Assembly (NCBI RefSeq): GCF_017254865.1
Contig: NZ_JAFKCV010000008.1
Coordinates: forward strand, 1 to 64,000
From: Bowmanella dokdonensis
GTDB lineage: Bacteria > Pseudomonadota > Gammaproteobacteria > Enterobacterales > Alteromonadaceae
Direction of reading: 5' to 3'
Length of the DNA: 64,000 bases
A program made the position numbers and the translations under genes. Numbering within the stretch: the stretch's first letter is position 1; each line of letters starts with the position of its first letter. This document shows, piece by piece, positions 44,327-53,505 of the stretch. The notes under the pieces were generated by a model that made no database searches, was not told the DNA's origin, and saw only the letters and a program-made list of their open reading frames with translations.

Positions 44327-44482
44327 TTTTGCTGATATTCCAAGCAGTTTCCAAACAACACATCCTGTAGCCTGGTGCCAGTTGCATCATCCACGATGCA
44401 TCGTTCATCGCTAATTTAGTGATGTTAAATCACTAAACTTTGCCTTCGGCAATCACTCTTCACCCAGTTGGGGACGCCATTT
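44316..44482 (+). repeat. Direct repeat of the tRNA-Arg 3-prime end (attachment-site-like scar)
   Basis: The 14 bases TGGGGACGCCATTT at 44316-44329 (tRNA end plus three bases) recur at 44469-44482. The 139 bases between contain no gene; they hold an inverted repeat TTTAGTGAT / ATCACTAAA (near 44417-44440). Site-specific elements that integrate in tRNA genes leave such repeats, so this could be a worn att site or a mini-element. That is inference. Confidence 0.55.
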
Positions 44483-44504
44483 CACAGTTACTTACCTTCC
44501 CCGC

Positions 44505-45032
44505 CTAGAAACGATAGCGGGCTGAGATCCCCAGAGCATCGATGCCCGGGTTGGGATGAGAGACTCCGCCATTGGATGTATGCTGATATCGAAGAGCGAG
44601 GGTAAGAGGAATTGATTCCAGACGGTAGTTGTAGCTCAGAGCCGAGGTAAAGTGCCAGTTACTTCCAACAAAGTGCCCCGCCATAAACCTGTGCCGGAGG
44701 TAGGTGGGGGCAAATTCGAATTCAAAGTAACCTTGTCCCTGTTGCCAGAATTGCCAGTAAGCGCCGACACTGTACCACTGATTATCGGATCGTCGATAAA
44801 CACCATCGAATTGACCGTAGGACAACAAAACCCCATCCAGCCATTCGTTTCCCTGTATAGCATAGTGCAGTAAAACAGACGAAACCCGGGTGTCCTGGTT
44901 TGCAAACAGGGTGCGGCCCTGGTACAGCATCAATTCAGCGGCGGCCGGGGCACTACTGTACAGACAGGGGATAAACCATGCCAAACCAGCTAGCAGACGA
45001 GCTGCCCCACTCAAACGATCCACGTTGTTCAT
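44505..45032 (-). CDS. PagL-like lipid A 3-O-deacylase
   Basis: A 175-residue protein with signal peptide (to about A32) and an outer-membrane beta-barrel pattern ending in RYRF. The catalytic segment ALRYQHTSNGGVSHPNPGID corresponds to PagL: His151 and Ser153 match His126 and Ser128 of the Pseudomonas enzyme, and the third residue, a glutamate there (Glu140), is Asp165 here, at the same spacing. PagL removes the acyl chain at position 3 of lipid A. Activity with Asp needs testing. Confidence 0.8.
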   Translation of the reverse strand: MNNVDRLSGAARLLAGLAWFIPCLYSSAPAAAELMLYQGRTLFANQDTRVSSVLLHYAIQGNEWLDGVLLSYGQFDGVYRRSDNQWYSVGAYWQFWQQGQGYFEFEFAPTYLRHRFMAGHFVGSNWHFTSALSYNYRLESIPLTLALRYQHTSNGGVSHPNPGIDALGISARYRF

Positions 45033-45240
45033 TGCCCCTTACCTCCCTGCCAACACTCGCCAGCTAATGGTAATTTCTGGTTTATTCCAGAAAGTTAGCT
45101 TGGATATCATAACAAGTCTATCCCGCCAATCCGACTCCCCGTCATCTGTTTATGTCGTTTTATCAATCTGTTACAAACAGAATCTGGCGGCTGAATCGGC
45201 GGACCGCTAAAGTGTCAAAAAATTCCCGGAGCAATCAACG

Positions 45241-45684
45241 ATGTCCTTATCCAGAACCACCAGTTTGTTATTGTCACTTGCCTGCCTGATCAGCCAACCG
45301 GCCCTGGCTCAGGACACAACGGTACTGGCCAGTCTGGTCAGCGCCCGGGAACAGGCCTTTGCCGACAGCATGGCCAACCGGGATTTCGAACAGTTCCAGC
45401 GCTTCCTGTCCGAAGATGCCATTTTCTATGCAGGTCCGGCAGTACTGCGTGGCAAACAGCAGGTAGCTGAGGGTTGGCAGCAATACTATCAGGGCGAAGA
45501 GGCCCCGTTTTCCTGGCTCCCCAGGCAGGTAGAAGTACTGGCTTCAGGGGATCTGGCCCACAGCAGCGGGCCGGTACTGGACAAGGACGGTAAATGCATT
45601 GCCACTTTCAACTCCATCTGGCGACTGGAGCAGGACGGTCAGTGGCGGGTGGTATTTGACAAGGGCAGCCCTGCCTGCGAATAG
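45241..45684 (+). CDS. Exported SnoaL/DUF4440-type protein (NTF2-like fold)
   Basis: Signal peptide ending PALA (MSLSRTTSLLLSLACLISQ...) and a 125-residue cone-shaped NTF2-like domain: REQAFADSMANRDFEQFQRFLSEDAIFYAG, then GKQQVAEGWQQYY and SIWRLEQDGQWRVVFDKGSP. Such proteins bind small ligands or act as minor enzymes. The function here is unknown. Stands alone, converging with the S9 peptidase. Confidence 0.8.
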   Translation: MSLSRTTSLLLSLACLISQPALAQDTTVLASLVSAREQAFADSMANRDFEQFQRFLSEDAIFYAGPAVLRGKQQVAEGWQQYYQGEEAPFSWLPRQVEVLASGDLAHSSGPVLDKDGKCIATFNSIWRLEQDGQWRVVFDKGSPACE

Positions 45685-45698
45685 GGCCCCTTTCGCTT

Positions 45699-47735
45699 TT
45701 ACCTCCGATAACGTTCAAACCAGGCCAGTGTATGCTCTATCTTGGCAATCATTCTTGAGGGCTTACCGGCTATCCCGTGGGGGGCCCCGGGCACACGAAC
45801 CAGCATACTGTCGACTTTCCTGAGCTTCAGGGCCTGGTAGTACTGTTCAGACTCTGAGATAGGGGTCCGCCGGTCCGCTTCACCCGTCATGATCATGGCT
45901 GGCGTGGTCACATTGCCCACCAGCGACAATGGCGAGCGCTGCCAGTAATGATCCAGGTGCTCCCAGGGCATCCCGGGAAACTGGTGACTGATCTGCCCCA
46001 GCGAACTGTCAGCTGTCAGGACCTTGCTGACCCAGTTGATCACAGGTTTGGTGATGGCCGCCGCGTTGAATCTGTTTGTCAGGCCAATGGCATAGGCCGC
46101 CGCGATGCCACCTGCCGAACCGCCGGCAATAAACAGGTTGTTGGGATCGATGAAGCCCTTTGCAATCATGGCATCCACACCCGAGTCGTGATCGGCAAAG
46201 TCCTCTTTGGAGCTGTACTTGCCATCCAGCAGCAGGGCAAATCGTTCCCCGTATGAGGTGCTGCCCCGGTGATTGTCATAGAACACCACATAACCCTCGG
46301 CTGCGTAGCGCTGCAGCTCGGCGCTGAAATGCGGCCCGTAGGCCAGATGCGGTCCACCATGGATTTCCAGCAGCAAGGGATATTTTTTCACGGGATCGAA
46401 GTCCGGCGGGGTAATGTACCATCCATGGATCGGCTCGCCGTCAAATGATGATGCATAAGTAATCTCATGCACCTGGCCCAGCTGTTTGTGGCCGAGCAGA
46501 TCCTCATTCAACCGGGTCAGTTGCCGGGTCTTTCCCTTTCTCCACAGGGCCATATCGGCGGGACGCTGGCTGTTGCCATGAGTAAAGACCAAAGTGCCAT
46601 CACCGGCCAGATCAAAGCTACCGCTGACATAGGGGCGTCCAAGCGTGGTACCCGACAGGCTGTCGGTCAGACTGGTCAGCTTGCCTTTTTCCGTTAATCT
46701 GGCCAGCAGGCGCTTGCCCCGCTCATCGTACTGAATCACCCAACTGTTGTTATCCTGCCAGGCGAAGGCTTCTACCGATCTGTCCAGTTCAGGGGTCAGG
46801 TTTTCCAGTTGCTTGGTTTGCCAGTCCATCTGGTACAACCGGGCATTCTGGTAAGGGACCGGTTCGGGGCCGGTAGACAAGAAAGCCAGTTGCCTGCCGT
46901 CAGAAGAAAACTGCGGATCCGATTCGCGACCCGGCAGCTTGCTTATCTGGCTCACTTCCCCCGTTGCCACCGACACCTGGTAGAGATCCGATTCGGCCAC
47001 CTGATACTCCCAGTCCGGCGCAAAGTTTGAGCTGAACAGCACGGCCTGATTATCCGGACGCCAGGTCAGCGGCCCCTGATGCTGGAATTCTCCCTGGGTG
47101 AGTTGTCTTGGCGTCCCGCCGGAAACCGGTAACACAAAAACATGCTTGAAGGCCGGCTCCAGGATGCCGCTGCCATCAGCCTGGTATCTAACCTTGTCAA
47201 TAATGATCGGCTCCTCCGCCCATTTGGCCCCTTCGGGTTTGACAGGCTTTTTCACCCCCCGGGCAAACTCTGATTTTTCCTGGGGCACCTGCATGGTGAA
47301 GGCCAGCCACTGGCCATCGGGTGACCAGGTAATATCACCAATGGACTCATTGACCTGAGTGAGGACAGCGTGTTTGTCTTCGAAAAGCCAATACAGATGC
47401 AATTGCTGGCGACCACTTCGGTTGGACAGGTAGGCCAGGTGGTTGCCGTCCGGCGACCACCTGGGCTGACTGTAATTGTGCTGGTCGGCCAACAGGGGGT
47501 AATGGGAATCCGTATTCAGATCATACAGCCACAGATTGTTGCGCTTGCCGTCTGTCATGATGTCATGGCTGCTGCGCACATAAGCAACCCGCTTTCCGTC
47601 TCTGGCTATCCTTACCTCACTGACATATTCCAGATCGAAGATATCCTGTGAGGTGAACTTGCCTGTTTCGGCTGCAAAAAGGCTGTAATGCATAGCTGTT
47701 GCCATCAGGGCCCAGCACAAGGTTTTTGCCGTCAT
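45699..47735 (-). CDS. Exported S9-family prolyl oligopeptidase / acylaminoacyl peptidase
   Basis: Signal peptide ending at about residue 22, then WD40-like/TolB-type propeller repeats (QPRWSPDGNHLAYLSNRSG; DITWSPDGQWLAFTM; SDPQFSSDGRQLAFLS), then an alpha/beta hydrolase domain. The triad is visible: FIAGGSAGGIAAAYA (serine), MTGEADRRTPISES (aspartate), VPGAPHGIAGKPSRM (histidine). It cuts short peptides in the periplasm. 678 residues, typical. Single gene. Confidence 0.92.
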   Translation of the reverse strand: MTAKTLCWALMATAMHYSLFAAETGKFTSQDIFDLEYVSEVRIARDGKRVAYVRSSHDIMTDGKRNNLWLYDLNTDSHYPLLADQHNYSQPRWSPDGNHLAYLSNRSGRQQLHLYWLFEDKHAVLTQVNESIGDITWSPDGQWLAFTMQVPQEKSEFARGVKKPVKPEGAKWAEEPIIIDKVRYQADGSGILEPAFKHVFVLPVSGGTPRQLTQGEFQHQGPLTWRPDNQAVLFSSNFAPDWEYQVAESDLYQVSVATGEVSQISKLPGRESDPQFSSDGRQLAFLSTGPEPVPYQNARLYQMDWQTKQLENLTPELDRSVEAFAWQDNNSWVIQYDERGKRLLARLTEKGKLTSLTDSLSGTTLGRPYVSGSFDLAGDGTLVFTHGNSQRPADMALWRKGKTRQLTRLNEDLLGHKQLGQVHEITYASSFDGEPIHGWYITPPDFDPVKKYPLLLEIHGGPHLAYGPHFSAELQRYAAEGYVVFYDNHRGSTSYGERFALLLDGKYSSKEDFADHDSGVDAMIAKGFIDPNNLFIAGGSAGGIAAAYAIGLTNRFNAAAITKPVINWVSKVLTADSSLGQISHQFPGMPWEHLDHYWQRSPLSLVGNVTTPAMIMTGEADRRTPISESEQYYQALKLRKVDSMLVRVPGAPHGIAGKPSRMIAKIEHTLAWFERYRR

Positions 47736-47929
47736 TATGTTTTCCTGTCACTTAAGGATAAAATATTGAAACCATAGGGATAATTGTTATCTTCGACAAG
47801 TCTGTATACGACCTGCAGCAGGAAAAGCGGGCCAGGTGCACTGGGCCGGTTCGACCATCGGGGCGAGCTTGCGCAACGCATGCCGGCCTGATTAAACTGA
47901 CGGCTGACAGGATCAACAAGGGAGCCTAG

Positions 47930-49078
47930 GTGAAGACTGATCAGGTAAACCATATGCGCTGCCCGGAATGCACGCTTGCACTGACATTGCCCCCCCTTGC
48001 GCACAGGCAGAAAGCCCTGTGCCCACGCTGCGGCTATCAACTGACCCAGTACCGCAATCAGGCACTGGACAAAGTGCTGGCTTACAGTCTTGCTGCCTTA
48101 TGTTTCCTTGGCGCCTCCCTGCCCTTCGACTTCATGATTTTCAGTTCAAGAGGCCAGTTCCAGACCATCAGTATCCCCCTGAGCATCAGTACTCTGATGG
48201 AGCAGGACTATCTGCTGCTGGCTGCCGTGCAGATAATGGCCATCTACCTGTTACCGGCCTGTATTCTGCTTGGCCTGATTTACCTTTGTCTGTTTCTCCG
48301 CCGGGACAGATATCCTCCACGGGGAGCCTGGGTCAAACGTCTGATCTATGCCATGTTGCCCTGGAGCATGGCGGAAATTTTTCTGGTTGGCGCCCTGATC
48401 AGCCTGATCAAGATGAACGATATTGCAGAAATACACCTGGGCATGTCCTTCTACGCCTACCTGATCTTTACCCTGTGCTTTATTGCCGTTCTCTACTATC
48501 TGGATGAGCATCAGCTTGTTGAGCAGCTGCGCCACTCGGGGCAGGAACGCTGGCAAAAAGCACAGCGCCAACCCAAGCCGCCCGGCAGAATGATCCAGCG
48601 AACCTGGGCACTGTTGCTGGCCGCCACCATCCTGTATATTCCGGCTAACCTGTTACCTATCATGAATACCCGGTTACTGGGTAGGGACGACCCCAGCACC
48701 ATCCTGAGTGGCGTGGTCAAGCTATGGCAAAACGGCTCCTATCCCATTGCCGTTATCATCTTTGTTGCCAGCCTGTTGGTACCGGTGAGTAAATTACTGG
48801 TACTGGGCTGGCTGACTTACAGCATCCAGAGACAAAGCCGGATGTTGAAGAAATGGCGCACACATTTGTATCGTATTACCGATTTTATCGGAAGGTGGTC
48901 GATGCTGGATGTCTTCGTTGTGGCTATCCTGGTCAGCCTGGTACAGATGGGTAATACCATGGCCGTCTATCCAGGTCCGGCCGCAATAGCCTTTGCGGCA
49001 GTGGTGATTATTACTATGCTGGCGGCCAACAGCTTCGATGCAAGAATGATATGGAATCCCAAACTTGATGAGAAATGA
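47930..49078 (+). CDS. pqiA: PqiA-type membrane protein (two zinc ribbons, eight helices)
   Basis: Starts with a zinc ribbon RCPECTLALTLPPL / ALCPRCGYQLTQY (pairs C-x-x-C) and continues with hydrophobic helices in two similar halves; the sequence RTWALLLAATILYIPANLLPIMNTR is the PqiA signature. PqiA forms an inner-membrane partner of the PqiB MCE tunnel, which moves lipids between membranes. GTG start with GGGAG upstream. Overlaps pqiB. Confidence 0.9.
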   Translation: MKTDQVNHMRCPECTLALTLPPLAHRQKALCPRCGYQLTQYRNQALDKVLAYSLAALCFLGASLPFDFMIFSSRGQFQTISIPLSISTLMEQDYLLLAAVQIMAIYLLPACILLGLIYLCLFLRRDRYPPRGAWVKRLIYAMLPWSMAEIFLVGALISLIKMNDIAEIHLGMSFYAYLIFTLCFIAVLYYLDEHQLVEQLRHSGQERWQKAQRQPKPPGRMIQRTWALLLAATILYIPANLLPIMNTRLLGRDDPSTILSGVVKLWQNGSYPIAVIIFVASLLVPVSKLLVLGWLTYSIQRQSRMLKKWRTHLYRITDFIGRWSMLDVFVVAILVSLVQMGNTMAVYPGPAAIAFAAVVIITMLAANSFDARMIWNPKLDEK

Positions 49079-50723
49079 TAACGAACCTTTACAAGCCCGG
49101 GTTGAGCCAGTTTCCTCCTGGTCAAAGGTCTGGTTAGTGCCGATGGTCGCACTGGGGATAGGTATCTGGATGGTCTATCTGGAACTTAGCCAGCAGGGGC
49201 CGATGATCACCATTGAATTCCAGTCCGCCGAGGGTCTGGAGGCAGGCAAGACACGCATCAAGACCCGGGACGTGGATGTGGGCACCGTCAAGGAAATTAA
49301 GCTGGCCCCGGGATCGGAGGGAGTACTGGTGACCGCGCGTATGTCACAAGAAGCAGAATCCCTGTTAACCGAAGATGCCAGCTTCTGGGTGGTTTCTCCA
49401 AAGGTCAGCCTGAGCGGCGTGTCAGGTCTGTCCACGCTCTTATCTGGCGCCTATATCGAGCTTTCCCCCGGTTCCAGCGGTCAGACCGCCACCCAGTTCA
49501 GGGGGTTGGACGATCCTCCGCTGACCCCTGCCGGTGCGCCAGGTCTGCACCTGACCCTGAGCAGCGGCGAGGAGTTCGCCTTCTCGGAAGGGGATCCGAT
49601 TATTTACAAAGGTCTGACTGTGGGCAAGTTCGAAAATGTTTACTTCAACTATGCAGAGCGTATGGTCTACTACAATGCTTTTATCCATGCCCCCTATCAC
49701 TTGCTGATCACCCGCAACACCAGGTTCTGGAATGCCAGCGGCATCAAGCTGGACCTGGGAGCTGAGGGTATCAGCATGCACACGGGCACCCTGCAGACTT
49801 TGCTCACCAACGGCGTGACTTTCGGTGTACCTGACCATCTTCCAGCAGGTGATATGATCACGGAACGTTCATTTTTTCACATCTATCCTAACGCCGAGAA
49901 AGCCTCAGCGCCTCACAGGGAGTTCAGCCAGGACTATCTGGTGTTGATGGAGGACTCGGTAAAAGGTCTGCAGGTTGGTGCCCCGGTTGAGCATCGCGGC
50001 CTGGTTATCGGTGAAGTGCTGGCAGTGAATATGCCCATGCAGGATATGCCAGCTTTTCTGGACAGGAGCTATCATATTCCTGTGTTGCTCGCCCTGTATC
50101 CCGGAGAAATGGGCCTCAAGGACAGTACGGAAGGCAGAGAACAACTCACGACGCAAATGGATAACTGGATAAGTCAGGGCTTAAGGGCCACTCTTTCAAT
50201 GGGTAACTTACTGACTGGCAAGCAATTTGTGGACCTTCAGTATCATCCTAGACTGGCCCCGGAACAGCTCGTCAGCCTCTCGGATTATCGGGTGATTCCG
50301 ACTATACCGGGAGATTTTTCGCAACTGACCCAGAAACTGACGGCATTGCTGGATAAGTTCAATGACCTGCCGCTGGAGCAGTTGAGCACGGATACCGGCC
50401 AAATGATGAATAGTGCGAACAATACCATGGAAGGACTGCAAACCACTCTGAGCAAGCTCAACAGCCTGCTGACCGACGTGGAGGACAAACAGCTGATCAA
50501 CCAGTTGACCCATACCCTGGCAGGTCTGGAAGGCTTGAGTGCCGACTATGCCTCCGACTCCACAGGTTATGGCGAATTGAGGCAAATGATGCGCCGTTTC
50601 GAACAAACCATGCTGCAACTGCAGCCCTTACTGCAACAGCTTAATCAAAACCCCAACCGTCTGATCTTCGGTGGCGCGGTAAAGGAGCGGGAACCCCAAG
50701 CCAAAGGAAATTCCAATGACTAG
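49068..50723 (+). CDS. pqiB: PqiB-type MCE protein
   Basis: One N-terminal membrane helix (KVWLVPMVALGIGIWMVYLEL) and three MCE domains: the first at about 40-140 (ITIEFQSAEGLEAGKTRIKTRDVDVGTV), the second near 155-260, the third near 280-400 (KGLQVGAPVEHRGLVIGEV). A long helical tail follows. PqiB stacks into a hexameric needle across the periplasm. ATG at 49068 chosen over a TTG just before it. Overlaps pqiA by 11 bases and pqiC by eight. Confidence 0.92.
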   Translation: MRNDNEPLQARVEPVSSWSKVWLVPMVALGIGIWMVYLELSQQGPMITIEFQSAEGLEAGKTRIKTRDVDVGTVKEIKLAPGSEGVLVTARMSQEAESLLTEDASFWVVSPKVSLSGVSGLSTLLSGAYIELSPGSSGQTATQFRGLDDPPLTPAGAPGLHLTLSSGEEFAFSEGDPIIYKGLTVGKFENVYFNYAERMVYYNAFIHAPYHLLITRNTRFWNASGIKLDLGAEGISMHTGTLQTLLTNGVTFGVPDHLPAGDMITERSFFHIYPNAEKASAPHREFSQDYLVLMEDSVKGLQVGAPVEHRGLVIGEVLAVNMPMQDMPAFLDRSYHIPVLLALYPGEMGLKDSTEGREQLTTQMDNWISQGLRATLSMGNLLTGKQFVDLQYHPRLAPEQLVSLSDYRVIPTIPGDFSQLTQKLTALLDKFNDLPLEQLSTDTGQMMNSANNTMEGLQTTLSKLNSLLTDVEDKQLINQLTHTLAGLEGLSADYASDSTGYGELRQMMRRFEQTMLQLQPLLQQLNQNPNRLIFGGAVKEREPQAKGNSND

Positions 50724-51315
50724 ATGCTGGACCGGACTGTTGCTGTTAGCTCTGGCAGGATGCGGCAGTGCACCGCCTTCCCTTGAGTATTATCTGTTGG
50801 ACAACACAGGGGCCGCTCAGGCTTTACCGGTCAACGCCAACCGCACAGCCGTCAGTCTTTTGCCCTTGCTGCTGCCAGATTATCTAAGGCAGGATGGCCT
50901 GGTGATGCAGGTCGCTCCCCATAAGTTGCATGTTTCAAGGCGGCATCTCTGGGCGCAGAGCCTGGCATCCAGTCTGTCCATGGCGTTGCTGAGGGATGTC
51001 AATGGCAGCGACAGCCAATATGTTCTGCGCAATCTGGCTGAGCCTGGGACGGCAGAGGCCCCTTATCAGTTGAAGGTTCAGATACTGCACCTGTTGATTG
51101 ACCAACAATCCAATATCCAGCTGGAAGCCAGGTACTGGCTGCTGGACAGCAATGAGTCAAAAACACTCCGCACCGGTGCCGTCCAGAGCAGTCTGCCGTT
51201 GGAAGAGGACGGCTACGGCCATGCCGTTGCGAAGATGCGTGAGGCCGTTGCGATCCTGAGCCGGGATATTCAGGCTCAGTTGTCCACTTTGGAAACATCA
51301 GGCCAAGGCTTGTGA
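50716..51315 (+). CDS. pqiC: PqiC-type outer-membrane lipoprotein
   Basis: Lipoprotein signal MTRCWTGLLLLALAGCGS with lipobox LAGC, then PSLEYYLLD and VSLLPLLLPDYLRQDGLVMQ (ABC-type transport auxiliary lipoprotein family). It joins the PqiB needle to the outer membrane. Last gene of the pqi operon. Confidence 0.9.
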   Translation: MTRCWTGLLLLALAGCGSAPPSLEYYLLDNTGAAQALPVNANRTAVSLLPLLLPDYLRQDGLVMQVAPHKLHVSRRHLWAQSLASSLSMALLRDVNGSDSQYVLRNLAEPGTAEAPYQLKVQILHLLIDQQSNIQLEARYWLLDSNESKTLRTGAVQSSLPLEEDGYGHAVAKMREAVAILSRDIQAQLSTLETSGQGL

Positions 51316-51367
51316 TAGTGACACCCTGCCCCATATAAGTGAGGATCAGCCAGTTAAGGGGAAAGGC

Positions 51368-51949
51368 ATGTCTTTTTCAGCCGAAGAATTAAGCTTTTTA
51401 CAGGAAATGCAGGACGTTAAACCCCTGACCCCTTCTGACAAAGTCGATCTTACCGGCCCATCACAACTGACATTGGCACAAAAACTCAAACGTCAGGCCG
51501 TCGAAGAAACCCTGCAACAGGACAGCAATTACCTGAGTGTGGAGCGCGTCGATCCACTGGACCCCTATGACTTTCTCGAATACAAGAAGGACGGGGTGCA
51601 GGAAGGCGTGTACAAGAAGCTTCGCCTGGGCCAGTATCAGATAGACGAAGTTCTGAATTTGCAGATGATGAAAATCGAGCAGGCCAGAACGCTGCTGTTC
51701 AATACGCTCATGGAAAGTCATAAAAGAGGAATTCGAACCCTCCTTGTCCGGCATGGGCTGGGGCTGAAGAGCAAGCCTTTTCCGGCCTTAGTGAAGAGTT
51801 ATGTTAACCAGTGGCTTCGACAGATCCCAGAAGTCCTGGCTTTTCATTCGGCGCTAAAAGCCCATGGCGGTCTGGCGGCCACCTATGTGTTGCTGCGAAA
51901 AAGTGAACAGCAACGACTGGCTAACCGGGAAAGACATCAGAAGCGCTAG
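51368..51949 (+). CDS. Smr-domain protein (SmrA-like)
   Basis: 193 residues. A variable N-terminal part (SFLQEMQDVKPLTPSDKVDL) precedes an Smr domain (RTLLVRHGLGLKSKPFPALVKSYVNQWLRQIPEVLAFHSALKAHGGLAATYVLL). The usual G-H-G motif is R-H-G here. Smr domains are nucleic-acid nicking enzymes. E. coli SmrA (YdaL) is the likely relative. Confidence 0.82.
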   Translation: MSFSAEELSFLQEMQDVKPLTPSDKVDLTGPSQLTLAQKLKRQAVEETLQQDSNYLSVERVDPLDPYDFLEYKKDGVQEGVYKKLRLGQYQIDEVLNLQMMKIEQARTLLFNTLMESHKRGIRTLLVRHGLGLKSKPFPALVKSYVNQWLRQIPEVLAFHSALKAHGGLAATYVLLRKSEQQRLANRERHQKR

Positions 51950-52067
51950 ATTGCACAGACTCTGTGTGCGTCGCTTCTGCCCTGGCGCCAAAAAATGCGG
52001 TTAATACCATGACAATGACGGCGAACAATACGCCGGCTAAGCCAAAACCTCTCGAAGAGCGATTCAT
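51921..52067 (-). CDS. Predicted 48-residue single-helix membrane peptide
   Basis: A short frame too small for common gene finders: MNRSSRGFGLAGVLFAVIVM, then VLTAFFGARAEATHTESVQS and SASDVFPG. The basic start, a 20-residue hydrophobic helix and an ALA-like cut site (AEA) look like a signal-anchor or signal peptide. Its end overlaps the Smr gene end by 29 bases, convergent. The ribosome site is weak (AGAGACAG). Unknown function; it may be chance. Confidence 0.45.
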   Translation of the reverse strand: MNRSSRGFGLAGVLFAVIVMVLTAFFGARAEATHTESVQSSASDVFPG

Positions 52068-52508
52068 AAACTGTCTCTGTTATTATTTTCTGGGTCTACA
52101 AATCCCTGCTCAGCCTGATTCCATTTGGACGAGACATCCCTGCTGTGTCCGAAGACTCATGGGAATCAGGCATAGGGTGCAAATTGTTACAATTTGACGA
52201 TCCGTTCAAATACTAAACACAGTTTTTTTATTTAACAACAGCTTAGGTAAAAAAATGTCAAAAAATTGGCAGATACAGGCAAAATTTGTCTGTTTTGTCG
52301 ATTCAGTGCCTCCAATTCAGGCAAATTCCTTTATCTGCGTGGAAAGCCAGCCTTTACAGTTCGCAATATCTAATCGCTGGCCACAGTCATTGCGACTGCT
52401 AGCCTTATGGTAAGTGGTGGTATCACTTGTTTGAAAGACTGCGGCCGGTACCGGCACAACCTTAACTTCTGCATGACGCTGGAATCGAATATCGACAAGG
52501 AGGAAAAA
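52068..52508. other. Gene-poor spacer before the DUF2795 operon
   Basis: About 440 bases with AT-rich runs (TTTTTTTATTTAAC near 52222) and no convincing gene; overlapping frames on both strands look like chance. It should contain the promoter of the following operon, but no clear -35/-10 pair was found. Confidence 0.4.
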
Positions 52509-53504
52509 ATGGCAAATATTCTGGAAAATGGCGATATCTATTTTTTCTATCGTCCCAAACTGGACAGTCCCAATCCGGCCAGCCTTGGTGAGGTACAGCG
52601 CTTTTATCTGATTCTGATGCCAGATGAAAGCCAGCAGGGCCGGCTGTTTGTGGTAGGTAAGAAACGCCTGCCTGAGATTAAACCTGACAAGGCAGAAGAG
52701 GACGAGCGCGGCTGGATACTGCTCGATCTGGTCGGTGATGCACAGGCCATTACCAATGCCCTGCATCCCAAACAATACCAGACTGAAACCCGCGGTAAAC
52801 AGGAAGAGTCGGAGGCCATTCCGGCAGCGGCCGGCCGCTATCAGTTGCTGGAGAAAGACCAGAGCAGTCGCCTTGCCTATCGACTGAGCCAGCCTGACAA
52901 GCTCGGCAATGTACAAAAGGCCCTGGGTATTCTTGAAGCGGGCAGCTATGTGATTTCAGTCAGGAATCCTGACTTGGAAGTGCCGGGTTTTCCCGATGCC
53001 AAACCGAATTATCCGGCCAAACTCAAAAACCAGTTTGCCGAAGAGCGCTGGCTGCGTATCACCGACCTGGGGTTACTTGCCTATGAGGATGCCCAGATGG
53101 TACTGATAGGGGCTCACAAGGATCTGCAGGAATCAGACGTCAAGATTAAGGGGCAGGCAGATCTGTTCGGTAGACTAAAACTCAGGCGGGAAGACTGGCC
53201 ATGTGAAGCACTTGAAAAAGGACAGTGGAGCGGTCCCAAAGGCAAGCTGGATAACCTCTCGCCGGCCTCTGATCGAAGCAAGGGAGGTAAGGCCGGCGGC
53301 CAACAGGCCCTGAAAGCACCTTCAGCAGCAGGTATTGCCAAAGCGCTGAAAGGGGTCAAGCTGCCCGGAGATGCGGTTAAGTTGATTCGGCAGGCAAGAA
53401 GTAATCAGGCGCCTGATGAGATCATTGAAACCCTTAAAGCCTTGCCGGACAGAGAGTTCCGTTCGATGGCAGAAGTGGAAAAGGCGCTTGGGGAGGTGCG
53501 CTGA
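52509..53504 (+). CDS. DUF2795-domain protein
   Basis: ATG at 52509 behind a perfect AGGAGG (a longer frame to 52407 was rejected). 331 residues. The first 230 residues show a repeated mixed fold I do not recognise (GDIYFFYRPKLDSPNPASLGEVQRFYLILMP). The middle part is GSYVISVRNPDLEVPGF. The last 60 residues (APSAAGIAKALKGVKLPGDAVKLIRQARS) form a DUF2795 domain. The following gene has two more such domains. Function unknown. Confidence 0.75.
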   Translation: MANILENGDIYFFYRPKLDSPNPASLGEVQRFYLILMPDESQQGRLFVVGKKRLPEIKPDKAEEDERGWILLDLVGDAQAITNALHPKQYQTETRGKQEESEAIPAAAGRYQLLEKDQSSRLAYRLSQPDKLGNVQKALGILEAGSYVISVRNPDLEVPGFPDAKPNYPAKLKNQFAEERWLRITDLGLLAYEDAQMVLIGAHKDLQESDVKIKGQADLFGRLKLRREDWPCEALEKGQWSGPKGKLDNLSPASDRSKGGKAGGQQALKAPSAAGIAKALKGVKLPGDAVKLIRQARSNQAPDEIIETLKALPDREFRSMAEVEKALGEVR

Positions 53505-53505
53505 T

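Noticed and set aside
47735-48040. 101-residue minus-strand frame overlapping pqiA
   Set aside because: Overlaps the zinc-ribbon start of pqiA and lacks features of a real protein.
52317-52916. 199-residue minus-strand frame before and inside the DUF2795 gene
   Set aside because: Overlaps a gene with a perfect ribosome site; its translation has no domain.
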